64,000 nt of DNA from Exiguobacterium marinum DSM 16307 (lineage in GTDB: Bacteria > Bacillota > Bacilli > Exiguobacteriales > Exiguobacteriaceae), in the NCBI RefSeq assembly GCF_000620845.1, contig NZ_KK211189.1, positions 132,501 to 196,500 on the forward strand. Direction: 5' to 3'. Made by a program: the position numbers and the translations under genes. The notes under the pieces are model-generated. The model was given only the letters and a program-made list of their open reading frames with translations, did no database searches and had not been told where the DNA came from. Shown piece by piece: positions 24,145 to 32,753 of the stretch; the first letter of the stretch is position 1, and each line of letters opens with the position of its first letter.

Positions 24145-26268
24145 TTAGTGCATGTTACGTTTCGGTAAATCTTTCTTCCCGAACCACCACCAGTTCCAAT
24201 CCCCGAACAGTTTCATGAGGGACGGAACGAGCAGGATCCGGATGATGGTCGCATCAATGAAGATGGCGAGCGCAATCCCGACTCCGAGCTGTTTGATTGG
24301 ACTGACGCCTGTGAAGGCGAACGCACCTGTGACAACAATCATAATGATGGCTGCCGAGGTAATGATTTTACTCGTTTTCGCCAGTCCCATCTCCGTCGCG
24401 TAGTCATTGTCACCCGTCTCCCGGTAATATTCTTCGATTCGTGAAACGAGAAACACCTCGTAGTCCATCGACAACCCAAAGACGAGCGAGAAGATAAAGA
24501 CCGGAGTCAAAATACCGATTGTCTCGGCGTCATACACATAGCCCGACTCAAAGATGATGACGAGCAGTCCGAACGTCGCCCCTAGACCGAGCACGTTCAT
24601 GAGAATCGCTTTGATCGGAATCAAGATAGAACGGAACGCCCACATGAGGATGAAGAATGTCGCCAAGATGACAGTGATGACCGCATAGGGGATACTGTCA
24701 TAAATTTCGTCGTAAATCTCTTCATTGAAGGCTGCCGGTCCACCGACTTCGAACCCTTGATTTCGCCAATCGCGTACGAATGCTTGCGCTTCTTTGTCGC
24801 TCGGAGGTACATCAAAGCTCACGTTGACGAGTGCCAAATCCGTATTCCCGTCAAGTGTGACGAGGCGTTCAAGCGGAGCGAGTTGTTCAGGTGCCGCCAG
24901 GGCGAGTTGCGTAAACGTCTCCGGTGTTAACCCCGATGTCGTCAGGAAAGTCGAGACGTTATCGACGATGTCGACTTCATTCAACTCATCCGTGAGACTC
25001 GTCAATTCCTCTAAAATCATCGGATTGGTCAAATCGTTCGCTTCGAACAGAATGACCGCATCGGTCGAATTATCCCCAAACACATCGTCCCATCGCTCGA
25101 GCGCAGCTCGTGATTCGTATGAGGTCGGGAGAGCGTCGGCATCTGGTATGTTCAACTCTAAATCGCGAACGAACCAAAGGCTCGGTAGCAATAACAACAA
25201 TGCAACGAGTGTCATCGTCACGGGACGCTTCATCACGAAGCGGGCAAGCTTTTGCCAACGCTTTTCAGAACGGGTCTCATCAGACTTGATGATCCGTCCT
25301 TTATTCAAGGCATCACCGACTAAGTAAAGAGATGACGGCAAGAGTGTCAGTGCCGATAACACCGCCCCTGCAACCGCAATGAGTGCACCGAGTGCGATTG
25401 CCTGAAAAACGTCGACCTGGATGAACAATAGGCCGGCCAATCCGACAAATACACAAAGTCCCGAGAAGAGAATCGACCGACCGGCCGTCGCAACGGTCCG
25501 TATGATGGCCTCTTCTCTCGATTGTTCACGCGCCAATTCTTCACGATACCGATTGACGAGTAACAGTGAGAAATCAATCCCGAGCGCGATGGCAATCATC
25601 GCCACAGCATTCAGGACAAAGATGGATAATTCCATGTTTTGTGCAAAAAAGAATAGCGATCCCGCCGCCACAATGAATGTAATCAACCCGACGAGTAACG
25701 GCATGAGCGCTGCGAGTGGTGTGCCAAAAACGAGCAACAACACAACAAGCGCAACCGGAATCCCGATCAACTCTGCCCGAATTAAGTCATTTTTTGAAGC
25801 CTCATTCAAATCGTCCGCAAATACGGGTTCTCCCGTCAAGCGGACTTCGGTATCCGAGTTCGCAATGAGTGCGTCACGGACCGTATCTATCGACGCCTCT
25901 GCCGCTTCGTAATCTTCGAATTCCAGCACGAAATAGGATACGTCTCCTGACCGGGCGTCTGGGTTCTCTGCCGGTGTGATCACCCCGTCAATCTTTGGAA
26001 TCGCTTCAAAGCGTTCCTGTTGTTCGTCCATAATCGCATCTAGGTCTCCACCTTCGAATAAGACGATCATGGATGCCCCTGCCCGATCAAATCGTTCATT
26101 CAATGTATCTTCCACTTGTTGGAACCGTCCGTCTTGAATCGCAAAACCGTTTCCTTTTAATTCACTCGGAAGCTGCAATCCAAAATAAACTGACCCCGCA
26201 ATTAAAATTGCCCAAACGAGTAGCATCCCATATCGAAAGCGAATTAACTGCCTACCCAACCATTCCAT
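24145..26268 (-). CDS. MMPL family RND transporter
   Basis: 707 residues with twelve membrane helices in the two-half RND arrangement and large extracytoplasmic loops after helices 1 and 7. Conserved membrane motifs include ALGIDFSLLLVNRYREE and VFGLSMDYEVFLVSRIEEYY, the latter containing the proton-relay Asp-Tyr pair. Substrates of Bacillota MMPL/YdgH-type proteins are mostly unknown lipids or drugs. ATG 26268 follows GGGAGGAG by eight bases. No partner gene is adjacent. Confidence 0.9.
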   Translation of the reverse strand: MEWLGRQLIRFRYGMLLVWAILIAGSVYFGLQLPSELKGNGFAIQDGRFQQVEDTLNERFDRAGASMIVLFEGGDLDAIMDEQQERFEAIPKIDGVITPAENPDARSGDVSYFVLEFEDYEAAEASIDTVRDALIANSDTEVRLTGEPVFADDLNEASKNDLIRAELIGIPVALVVLLLVFGTPLAALMPLLVGLITFIVAAGSLFFFAQNMELSIFVLNAVAMIAIALGIDFSLLLVNRYREELAREQSREEAIIRTVATAGRSILFSGLCVFVGLAGLLFIQVDVFQAIALGALIAVAGAVLSALTLLPSSLYLVGDALNKGRIIKSDETRSEKRWQKLARFVMKRPVTMTLVALLLLLPSLWFVRDLELNIPDADALPTSYESRAALERWDDVFGDNSTDAVILFEANDLTNPMILEELTSLTDELNEVDIVDNVSTFLTTSGLTPETFTQLALAAPEQLAPLERLVTLDGNTDLALVNVSFDVPPSDKEAQAFVRDWRNQGFEVGGPAAFNEEIYDEIYDSIPYAVITVILATFFILMWAFRSILIPIKAILMNVLGLGATFGLLVIIFESGYVYDAETIGILTPVFIFSLVFGLSMDYEVFLVSRIEEYYRETGDNDYATEMGLAKTSKIITSAAIIMIVVTGAFAFTGVSPIKQLGVGIALAIFIDATIIRILLVPSLMKLFGDWNWWWFGKKDLPKRNMH

Positions 26269-26333
26269 CCTTGTCACTCCTCCCTCTCTAACCATTTACT
26301 TCCCGTTTCTCTCTCCATTCATCATCACTTCAC

Positions 26334-26365
26334 AAAAAAATCCTGAACCCGTGCTCGGTTCAGGA
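26334..26365 (-). terminator. Terminator of the gene at 26360-27160
   Basis: Minus strand nine-base stem TCCTGAACC/GGTTCAGGA (26357-26365 with 26341-26349), seven-base loop and U-run; it overlaps the stop codon. Confidence 0.88.
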
Positions 26366-27160
26366 GCTTTGTCGTTCAAAAACTTGAAGCCAACTATGAC
26401 AAAATCTTGGTGGTGCAGATAAGACGACGAGACGATCGCCTCGGTCGTCTAATAGCATAACCTTCAATAATTGATTGTCCGCACACACGCTTGAACAAAA
26501 TAGCTCTTTATCCCGGTGAAATAGCTGAAACGACTCCGTCGATGTGATGGCCGTCGTTTCTCCGACTTGATCGAGAATGACCGTGTCACGGTCTCCTTGG
26601 TAGGGAATGCGCCAGTTTTCATTCGTTATCACATTTTCAACTAAAAAATGATGAGTTCGTTCATCGAACAGGGTCACGCATGTTTCAGGTGTGAATCGTT
26701 CGAAATCATACGTCCCTTGATAGGCCAGCTCGATGATGTCCCCGAACATCGGGACTTCCTCGTAACGACTATACCGAAACGTATGATCGTCAAGGTTCAA
26801 AGCCACGACATCCGATTCGGCTGAATATAAGAAGATGTCATTACCTTGCCAATGGTGCAGATTGCTAAACCAATCTCCGTTGAATCTTTGTGGAATCGCA
26901 TGTGTCTCCATCGTTCCTCGTTGTAAATCAATGACTCCATAAAATCCTCTTTCTTGAAACCAAGCTACGGCACGCGTCGTGTTCGGCTCCACATATAGGG
27001 CGCACGGTGTCCATATCCAGTCAATCTCCCAGCGAATTTGAGACGACTCGTCAAAGAACAAAAAGCCAGTTTGCGCCAAGTACAACATCCAACCTTCACC
27101 GACACGTTCTAACCATTCGATTGTTTGATGAAATTGAAAGTCTGCTGTTTGTTTGTACAT
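26360..27160 (-). CDS. Protein of unknown function, Trp- and aromatic-rich
   Basis: 266 residues, soluble, unusually rich in Trp, Phe and Tyr, with recurring short strand-turn patterns that suggest a beta-propeller-like fold. No signal peptide, catalytic motif or recognised family. AGGAAGTG lies upstream of the ATG. It is divergent from yycC, with an operator-like inverted repeat in between. Confidence 0.65.
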   Translation of the reverse strand: MYKQTADFQFHQTIEWLERVGEGWMLYLAQTGFLFFDESSQIRWEIDWIWTPCALYVEPNTTRAVAWFQERGFYGVIDLQRGTMETHAIPQRFNGDWFSNLHHWQGNDIFLYSAESDVVALNLDDHTFRYSRYEEVPMFGDIIELAYQGTYDFERFTPETCVTLFDERTHHFLVENVITNENWRIPYQGDRDTVILDQVGETTAITSTESFQLFHRDKELFCSSVCADNQLLKVMLLDDRGDRLVVLSAPPRFCHSWLQVFERQSS

Positions 27161-27213
27161 TTGATCACTTCCTAATTTCAGCTTAGCAACGACCGAAACG
27201 AAATTCGATTTTG

Positions 27214-27234
27214 AATGTGTTCGTTCAACACATT
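27214..27234. promoter_or_regulatory. Operator-like inverted repeat between divergent genes
   Basis: AATGTGTT-CGTTC-AACACATT, perfect eight-base arms, in the gap between the unknown gene at 26360-27160 and yycC. It overlaps a possible -35 for the TATACT at 27248-27253. The binding protein is unknown. Confidence 0.4.
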
Positions 27235-27290
27235 TCTTATTTTCCTGTATACTGACGGTATAGATTTATGGTTTAGAAAGGAGAATTCCA

Positions 27291-27455
27291 ATGCGTCCAT
27301 TACAATTATCGCCAGAGACCGCTGTTGAGCTTGCGAAAAAATTAAACGTCCCGCTCGAAGAACTGATGCATATGCCGAAGCACATCCTCGTCCAAAAAAT
27401 GATGCAACTCGAATCATCTCAATCAGAGGGAGACACACCAAAGGAGACGGATTAA
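27291..27455 (+). CDS. yycC: YycC-like small protein
   Basis: A 54-residue frame starting MRPLQLSPETAVELAKKLNV and continuing PLEELMHMPKHILVQKMMQL. This is the pattern of the small YycC protein of Bacillales; function unknown. AAAGGAG is seven bases before the ATG, a possible -10 (TATACT) lies 38 bases upstream, and the 3' end forms a terminator overlapping the stop codon. All of this argues for a real gene. Confidence 0.82.
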   Translation: MRPLQLSPETAVELAKKLNVPLEELMHMPKHILVQKMMQLESSQSEGDTPKETD

Positions 27456-27467
27456 CGTCTCCTTTTT
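27440..27467 (+). terminator. Terminator overlapping the yycC stop codon
   Basis: Perfect ten-base stem (27440-27449 and 27456-27465), loop GATTAA containing the stop, then T-run. Confidence 0.88.
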
Positions 27468-27469
27468 GA

Positions 27470-29467
27470 TTACTGCTCTTTACGTTTCCGCTTCTTCGAT
27501 ACATACCAGAGACCGCCGATCACGGCGAGTGCAGCACCACCGGCCACAGCGTATTTGCTGTAATCCGGGCGACGCTCGGTCACGACAAGTGTCGAAAGGG
27601 GTGCCACCGTCATGTGGCGTTCTTCGACTTGGCGCGGTGCCGTCAGATTGACGGTATGGTCTTCTACGTTCACCTCAAACTTACCAGACGGGAGTTTGAC
27701 CTCGACCGCCTCTTCAAGCCCGTTATGATACACGATGTGTCTTTCTACGTAACCCTCTACATGGCGACTCAATTCAAACGCAATCACGCCTTCTTCTTCA
27801 TCGAAGAAACGTAAATGTTTACGAATCTGTTCCGTGTTCTCGAGGCGGAAGAGCGGATATTGCTTCCGCAGACGCAAGAGGCCTTTGACATATTCTACAC
27901 TTGGCGCTTCTTGTTCCGCTCGTGTCCAGTCCACACGGTTGACGACTTCACCTGAGTTAAAGCTGTTCTCATCCCCGTCTTTTGTCCGGAAGAACTCCTG
28001 GCCACTATGGAGGAACGGAATCCCTTGTCCAAGAAGCACAATCGATGTCGCTAAGCGATGACGACGACGACGTGTCGTCTCATCATCTTCTGGATTCGTC
28101 ACAGACAGCTTGTCCCAAAGTGTCAAATTATCATGACATTCCACATAGTTGACGACCTGGTTCGGCTCATCGGCGAAACTTTGGCTCGTGATTCCACCAG
28201 CAATCCCTCGTTTCACGTCTGCTGTCATGTCCGTGTTTCCACTCACCCAGCCCGGCAAGTCTTCGATGAAGACGTCTCCTCGGACACCGTCTCGAATCCC
28301 GTCATTGAACTGGGCAATCCGCGGCATTTTGTGCGCATTATGTTGGTTCGCTTTTTTACGGACTGGAAGGGGCGTATCCAAATCCCAACCTTCCCCGATG
28401 ACAAGGATTGATGGGTCGACGCGGTCGAGCGCCTTTCGAATCTGATTCATCGTCTTGACGTCATGTAGTCCCATCAAATCAAAACGGAACCCGTCAATCA
28501 TGAATTCTTTGGCCCAGTACGTGACACACTCGACCATGAGCTTACGCATCATCGCGCGCTCGGATGCCGTATCGTTCCCGCATGCCGAACCATCTGCTAG
28601 TGTCCCGTCTTCGTTTAATCGGTAGTAGTAGTCAGGGACGAATTGACCGAGCGGCGGCGTCAACGCATCGTACGTATGGTTAAATACGACATCCATGATG
28701 ACACGAATACCCCGGTCATGGAGAGATTGAATCAACGCTTTCAGTTCAACGATTCGCGTTGCCGGATCGTCTGCCGTTGAAGCATAGGAGCCTTCGACCG
28801 CGAAATAATGTACCGGGTCATATCCCCAGTTGTAGTTATTTTCGCTTTCACGTGATTCATTCACTGACCCATAGTCAAAGAATGGCATCAATTGGAGATG
28901 CGTGATTCCGAGCGATGTGATGTAATCGAGACCGGTCGGATAACCGCTCGTTGTCGTCGTACCCGTCTCGGTCATGCCTAAGAATTTCCCACGATGCGTA
29001 GCCCCACTCTCCGGGTGACTCGTCAAATCACGTACGTGTGCTTCGTAAATGACCGCTTCTTGTGAAGAATTGAATAGCGGACGTTCTTTGATCCAATGGT
29101 CTGGGTTCAAAGAGGTCGGGTCGAGAAGACATCCTCGTTTCCCATTCACTCCGACGACTTTCGCATAAGGATCGAGCGATTCAACTTTCTTTCCATCAAT
29201 CATTGCTTCAAATACATAAAATTGACCTTCGCATAAGGCACGATCGAGTTCAATGACCCACGTCCCTTTCTCGGCCGGTTCTAGTTCAAGTCGTTCAAAC
29301 TTTCGGGCACGTGCTGTACGGTATAGCTTGACCGACATCTGTTCCGCGACCGGAGACCAGACACGTAGTCGAATCTGTTCTCCTTTGAACGTCACCCCTA
29401 GGTCTTTCCCGTGATAGGCAACGTGATCTAAGTCTGCATGTGTATGTTGATCCATTGTACGTTCCAT
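27470..29467 (-). CDS. pulA: Type I pullulanase with C-terminal membrane tail
   Basis: 665 residues. An N-terminal CBM48-type beta domain (about 20-110) precedes a GH13 barrel with the type I pullulanase signature NYNWGYDP. The catalytic nucleophile is in DGFRFDLMG, the acid in VIGEGWD and the transition-state Asp in VECHDNLTLWDKL. It hydrolyses alpha-1,6 bonds of glycogen-type glucans. No signal peptide is present. The C-terminus is a hydrophobic helix (YAVAGGAALAVIGGLWYV) followed by KKRKRKEQ. That predicts a tail-anchored enzyme facing the cytoplasm, which is unusual. AAGGAG precedes ATG 29467. Confidence 0.9.
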   Translation of the reverse strand: MERTMDQHTHADLDHVAYHGKDLGVTFKGEQIRLRVWSPVAEQMSVKLYRTARARKFERLELEPAEKGTWVIELDRALCEGQFYVFEAMIDGKKVESLDPYAKVVGVNGKRGCLLDPTSLNPDHWIKERPLFNSSQEAVIYEAHVRDLTSHPESGATHRGKFLGMTETGTTTTSGYPTGLDYITSLGITHLQLMPFFDYGSVNESRESENNYNWGYDPVHYFAVEGSYASTADDPATRIVELKALIQSLHDRGIRVIMDVVFNHTYDALTPPLGQFVPDYYYRLNEDGTLADGSACGNDTASERAMMRKLMVECVTYWAKEFMIDGFRFDLMGLHDVKTMNQIRKALDRVDPSILVIGEGWDLDTPLPVRKKANQHNAHKMPRIAQFNDGIRDGVRGDVFIEDLPGWVSGNTDMTADVKRGIAGGITSQSFADEPNQVVNYVECHDNLTLWDKLSVTNPEDDETTRRRRHRLATSIVLLGQGIPFLHSGQEFFRTKDGDENSFNSGEVVNRVDWTRAEQEAPSVEYVKGLLRLRKQYPLFRLENTEQIRKHLRFFDEEEGVIAFELSRHVEGYVERHIVYHNGLEEAVEVKLPSGKFEVNVEDHTVNLTAPRQVEERHMTVAPLSTLVVTERRPDYSKYAVAGGAALAVIGGLWYVSKKRKRKEQ

Positions 29468-29535
29468 CTCTTCACTCCTTCACTGCTTCAAATCTGCTAT
29501 CATTATAACAAAACCACACAAAGGATGGATGAAAC

Positions 29536-30027
29536 ATGGCAAAAGACAATTCTTTCGATATCGTGTCAGAAATGAATCTTGAAGAAGTAAAGAACGCAAT
29601 CCAAATCGCGGAAAAGGAAATTTTAAACCGTTATGACTTCAAAGGCTCAAAAAGTGAGATGTCCCTCGACAATGGCGACCTCGTCCTCATCTCGGATGAC
29701 GACTATAAACTCGAGCAATTAAAAGACGTTTTGATCACGAAATTGATCAAACGCGGTGTCCCGACAAAAAACCTCGACTATCAAAAAGTAGAGCACGCAC
29801 TCGGCGGCACGGTCCGTCAACGCGTGAAATTGAAGAGCGGCATCGATAAAGATGACGCAAAAAAAATCAACAACGCCATCAAAGAATCAAAATTAAAAGT
29901 AAAATCACAAATTCAAGACGACCAAATCCGAGTGACGGGGAAATCGCGTGATGACCTCCAGGCCGTCATGCAACTCGTGCGTGAGCTCGAGTTGTCCGTC
30001 GATGCCCAATTCACGAACTTCCGATGA
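29536..30027 (+). CDS. yajQ: YajQ family nucleotide-binding protein
   Basis: 163 residues with the typical opening [20 protein letters not shown], the [16 protein letters not shown] segment and C-terminal [17 protein letters not shown]. YajQ proteins have two RRM-like folds. In some bacteria they bind cyclic di-GMP, and a diguanylate cyclase is encoded at 32754-34433. It overlaps the next gene by four bases (ATGA). Confidence 0.93.
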   Translation: MAKDNSFDIVSEMNLEEVKNAIQIAEKEILNRYDFKGSKSEMSLDNGDLVLISDDDYKLEQLKDVLITKLIKRGVPTKNLDYQKVEHALGGTVRQRVKLKSGIDKDDAKKINNAIKESKLKVKSQIQDDQIRVTGKSRDDLQAVMQLVRELELSVDAQFTNFR

Positions 30028-30602
30028 AACTCGCCATCATCAGTGATCCGCACGGTTCGTTTGATGATTTAAAGGCTGTTCTCGAGCATGTTCATCACGA
30101 AACGGAGCACGTTCTCTGTCTCGGCGACCTATATGAGTGCCATATTGGGAAGAAACGACGCCACGAGCGGTTTCATCATGGCGAAGACGTTGTGACGTAC
30201 TACCCAAATTATGAAGCGTTACTGACCTTCCCAAGTCTACGGGGTAATCAGGAGGAGCGAATCGACGAGGTACTCGTCATCGACCATCCTGTGAAAACAC
30301 GAATTTCCTTGTTACCCGAACAGACGACTCTTGGAGAGGCACGCTTTTTACATGGGCATCAAGTCAAATGGAACGAGGACTGGGAACCGATCGTCGAGAA
30401 AGGGACATACCCGCTCGTCTTCATCGGACACAGTCACATTCCGGGTATTTATCGAAAAGGTAAATCTCTTCCATGGGAAATCGGGACACCGTTTCACTTG
30501 AAGAAAAAACGATATATTATCAACGTCGGCGCCGTCATCTTTGACCGGGAATGGTGTCTATATGACACGGAAGCCCGAACGGTGACACGGATGAAAGTGT
30601 GA
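30024..30602 (+). CDS. Calcineurin-like metallophosphoesterase (YfcE/MJ0936 type)
   Basis: 192 residues with the dimetal motifs [18 protein letters not shown], the GNQEE equivalent of GNHD ([10 protein letters not shown]), and GHSHIPG near the C-terminus. Note Gln in place of the usual His of GNHD. A paired phosphatase or phosphodiesterase role is likely; the substrate is unknown. Translationally coupled to yajQ. Confidence 0.82.
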   Translation: MKLAIISDPHGSFDDLKAVLEHVHHETEHVLCLGDLYECHIGKKRRHERFHHGEDVVTYYPNYEALLTFPSLRGNQEERIDEVLVIDHPVKTRISLLPEQTTLGEARFLHGHQVKWNEDWEPIVEKGTYPLVFIGHSHIPGIYRKGKSLPWEIGTPFHLKKKRYIINVGAVIFDREWCLYDTEARTVTRMKV

Positions 30603-30610
30603 GCATAGGA

Positions 30611-30638
30611 AAAGGACCTCAATTTTTTGAGGTCCTTT
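30611..30638. terminator. Bidirectional terminator between the phosphoesterase gene and argS
   Basis: Perfect 12-base stem (30611-30622 and 30627-30638) with loop TTTT, between two converging genes. Confidence 0.85.
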
Positions 30639-30646
30639 CGTCTGTC

Positions 30647-32329
30647 TTACATTTCTCCTGGAGCTTCGACACCGAGTAAACGGAGTCCCTCCGTCAAGAC
30701 GAGCGTCACGGCTTTGACGAGAGCGAGACGTGATTGTTTGCCCGCATCGTCTTCTAGGACGCGGACATGGCCGTAATACTTGTTGAACGCTTGTGCGAGG
30801 TCAAGTACGTAACGGCTGATGATGGATGGTTCGCGGCGTTCATGAGCACGAGTGATGACGTGCGGGAACGCGTTGAGCATCGTGACGACATTCCATGAGT
30901 GGTCATCGTCTGCACCGGCGAACGGTGAGCCATCATAGTTTCCTTTACGAAGGAGTGAGTTGGCACGGGCATTCGTATATTGGACGTAAGGTCCTGTCTC
31001 GCCTTCAAACTTGAGCATGCTGTCGAGGTCGAATTCAATGTTGTTGATGCGTTCATTCTTTAAGTCGTGGAAGACGACTGCACCAACACCGACCATACGG
31101 GCAACGTCTTGTGCGTTCGCAAGGTCTGGGTTCTTCTGTTCGATGTTCCCTTGTGCCTTTTCAATCGCTTCTTTCAAGACTTCTTCAAGAAGAACGATGC
31201 GTCCTTTACGTGTCGACATCTTCTTCCCTTCCTGCAAAATCAAGCCAAACGGTACGTGATGCATTCCATCTACGAAGTCGTATCCAAGCTTACGAAGGAC
31301 AGAGAAAAGTTGTTTGAAATGGAGCGCCTGTTCGCCACCAACGACATAATTCGCTTGAACGAAGTTGTACGTCTCGTAGCGATAAATGGCCGCTGCCAAG
31401 TCACGAGTCGCGTACAATGTTGCGCCATCTTTCTTCTTAATCAAGCATGGTGGCAAGTTCTCGTCTTCGAGTGAGACGACCATTGCGCCTTCACTTTCGA
31501 CCAATAGATTTTTCGCTTCGAGCATCTCGACGACGCGTCCCATCTTATCGTTATAGAACGCTTCACCGTTGAAACTCTCGAACTTCACACCGAGGAGGTC
31601 GTATACTTTTTGGAATTCTTTGAGTGACTCGTCACGGAACCATTGCCAAAGTTCTGTCGCTTCCGCATTGCCATCTTCGAGTTTTTTGAACCAGGCACGA
31701 CCCTCATCTTCGAGTTCCGGTTGTGTCTTCACCTCTTCATGGAAATGGACATATAACTTCAAGAGTTCTGCAATCGGGTTGGCACGAACCGCTTCTTCAT
31801 CGCCCCATTTCTTGTATGCGACCATCAGTTTTCCGAACTGTGTACCCCAGTCTCCAAGATGGTTGACACCGACGACGTCATATCCGTTTTTACGTGCGAT
31901 TTGGTTGATCGCATTCCCGATTACTGTCGAACGTAAATGCCCCATCGAGAACGGTTTCGCAATATTCGGTGATGAAAAGTCTGTCACAATCGTTTCATTG
32001 CGCGTCGCATGTGTTGCATAATCCGACTTCTCATCGAGCACCGTATTAATAATTTCTTTTGAAACGACATCACGGCTTAAGAAGACGTTGACGTAAGGTC
32101 CCGCCGCCTCGACTTTCGTGAACAATTCATCGTTTAATTCATTCGCGATATCTGTCGCAATCATGACAGGTGCTTTCCGGTAAGCTTTCGCCAATTGGAA
32201 ACATGGGAAGGCGAGGTCACCGTGCGCCTCGTGTTTCGGCTTTTCAATCAGTGCTTCAATTTGGTCAATCGTAAGTTCTTCTCCGATGACACGTGATAAC
32301 GCTTCTGCGTACTTGCGTTCATAACTCAT
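30647..32329 (-). CDS. argS: Arginine-tRNA ligase
   Basis: Class I aminoacyl-tRNA synthetase of 560 residues. The HIGH motif appears as SPNIAKPFSMGHLRSTVIGN and the KMSKS counterpart as KKMSTRKG. The N-terminal Add-1 domain and C-terminal helical anticodon domain ending LRLLGVEAPGEM are present. The upstream leader is an arginine T-box, so expression should rise when tRNA-Arg is uncharged. GAGG precedes ATG 32329. Confidence 0.97.
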   Translation of the reverse strand: MSYERKYAEALSRVIGEELTIDQIEALIEKPKHEAHGDLAFPCFQLAKAYRKAPVMIATDIANELNDELFTKVEAAGPYVNVFLSRDVVSKEIINTVLDEKSDYATHATRNETIVTDFSSPNIAKPFSMGHLRSTVIGNAINQIARKNGYDVVGVNHLGDWGTQFGKLMVAYKKWGDEEAVRANPIAELLKLYVHFHEEVKTQPELEDEGRAWFKKLEDGNAEATELWQWFRDESLKEFQKVYDLLGVKFESFNGEAFYNDKMGRVVEMLEAKNLLVESEGAMVVSLEDENLPPCLIKKKDGATLYATRDLAAAIYRYETYNFVQANYVVGGEQALHFKQLFSVLRKLGYDFVDGMHHVPFGLILQEGKKMSTRKGRIVLLEEVLKEAIEKAQGNIEQKNPDLANAQDVARMVGVGAVVFHDLKNERINNIEFDLDSMLKFEGETGPYVQYTNARANSLLRKGNYDGSPFAGADDDHSWNVVTMLNAFPHVITRAHERREPSIISRYVLDLAQAFNKYYGHVRVLEDDAGKQSRLALVKAVTLVLTEGLRLLGVEAPGEM

Positions 32330-32361
32330 TTGTATGTCCTCCTTCTTTTATTGCAGCTCAT

Positions 32362-32618
32362 AAAAAAAACGCCCTTTGCAATAGATGCAAAGAGACGGGA
32401 ATTCCCGCGGTACCACTCTTCTTGCCTGCATGATGCAGACCGCTTTATGGTGATAACGGTTCCCTCCGGCTACGCCTACTCTCATTTCGGATAGCATCTC
32501 AAAAGTGCGCTTCGCGACGTTTGTCAGCCCGGGCTCTCACCAATCCCCGAATCGCTTTGTTGACCAAATCGTCGTTACTCTCTTTTTCATCGACATTCGT
32601 CTATGCGGTTGAAAAGCA
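32362..32618 (-). promoter_or_regulatory. T-box riboswitch of argS, specifier CGC (Arg)
   Basis: The minus strand carries the T-box core AAGAAGAGTGGTACCGCGG (near 32420-32403), with UGGU in the antiterminator bulge. A terminator hairpin and U-run lie at 32362-32397. In stem I the specifier region reads GAAG-CGC-A (codon at 32508-32510), an arginine codon that matches the downstream gene. Confidence 0.92.
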
Positions 32619-32624
32619 ACTTCA

Positions 32625-32652
32625 TTATAGAGGATATTCCCTGTATACTCAA
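32625..32652 (-). promoter_or_regulatory. Promoter of the argS T-box transcript
   Basis: Minus strand TTGAGT, 16-base spacer, TATAAT, placing the transcript start near 32618 at the beginning of the leader. Confidence 0.75.
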
Positions 32653-32753
32653 TGCTAGAATTCAATCATGATAGAAGAGAAGCAGGACTCTCACGAAATC
32701 CTGACGAATCTTTACTATTATATCTCGAAATTCCCCAAGCTAGGAGGGAACAT

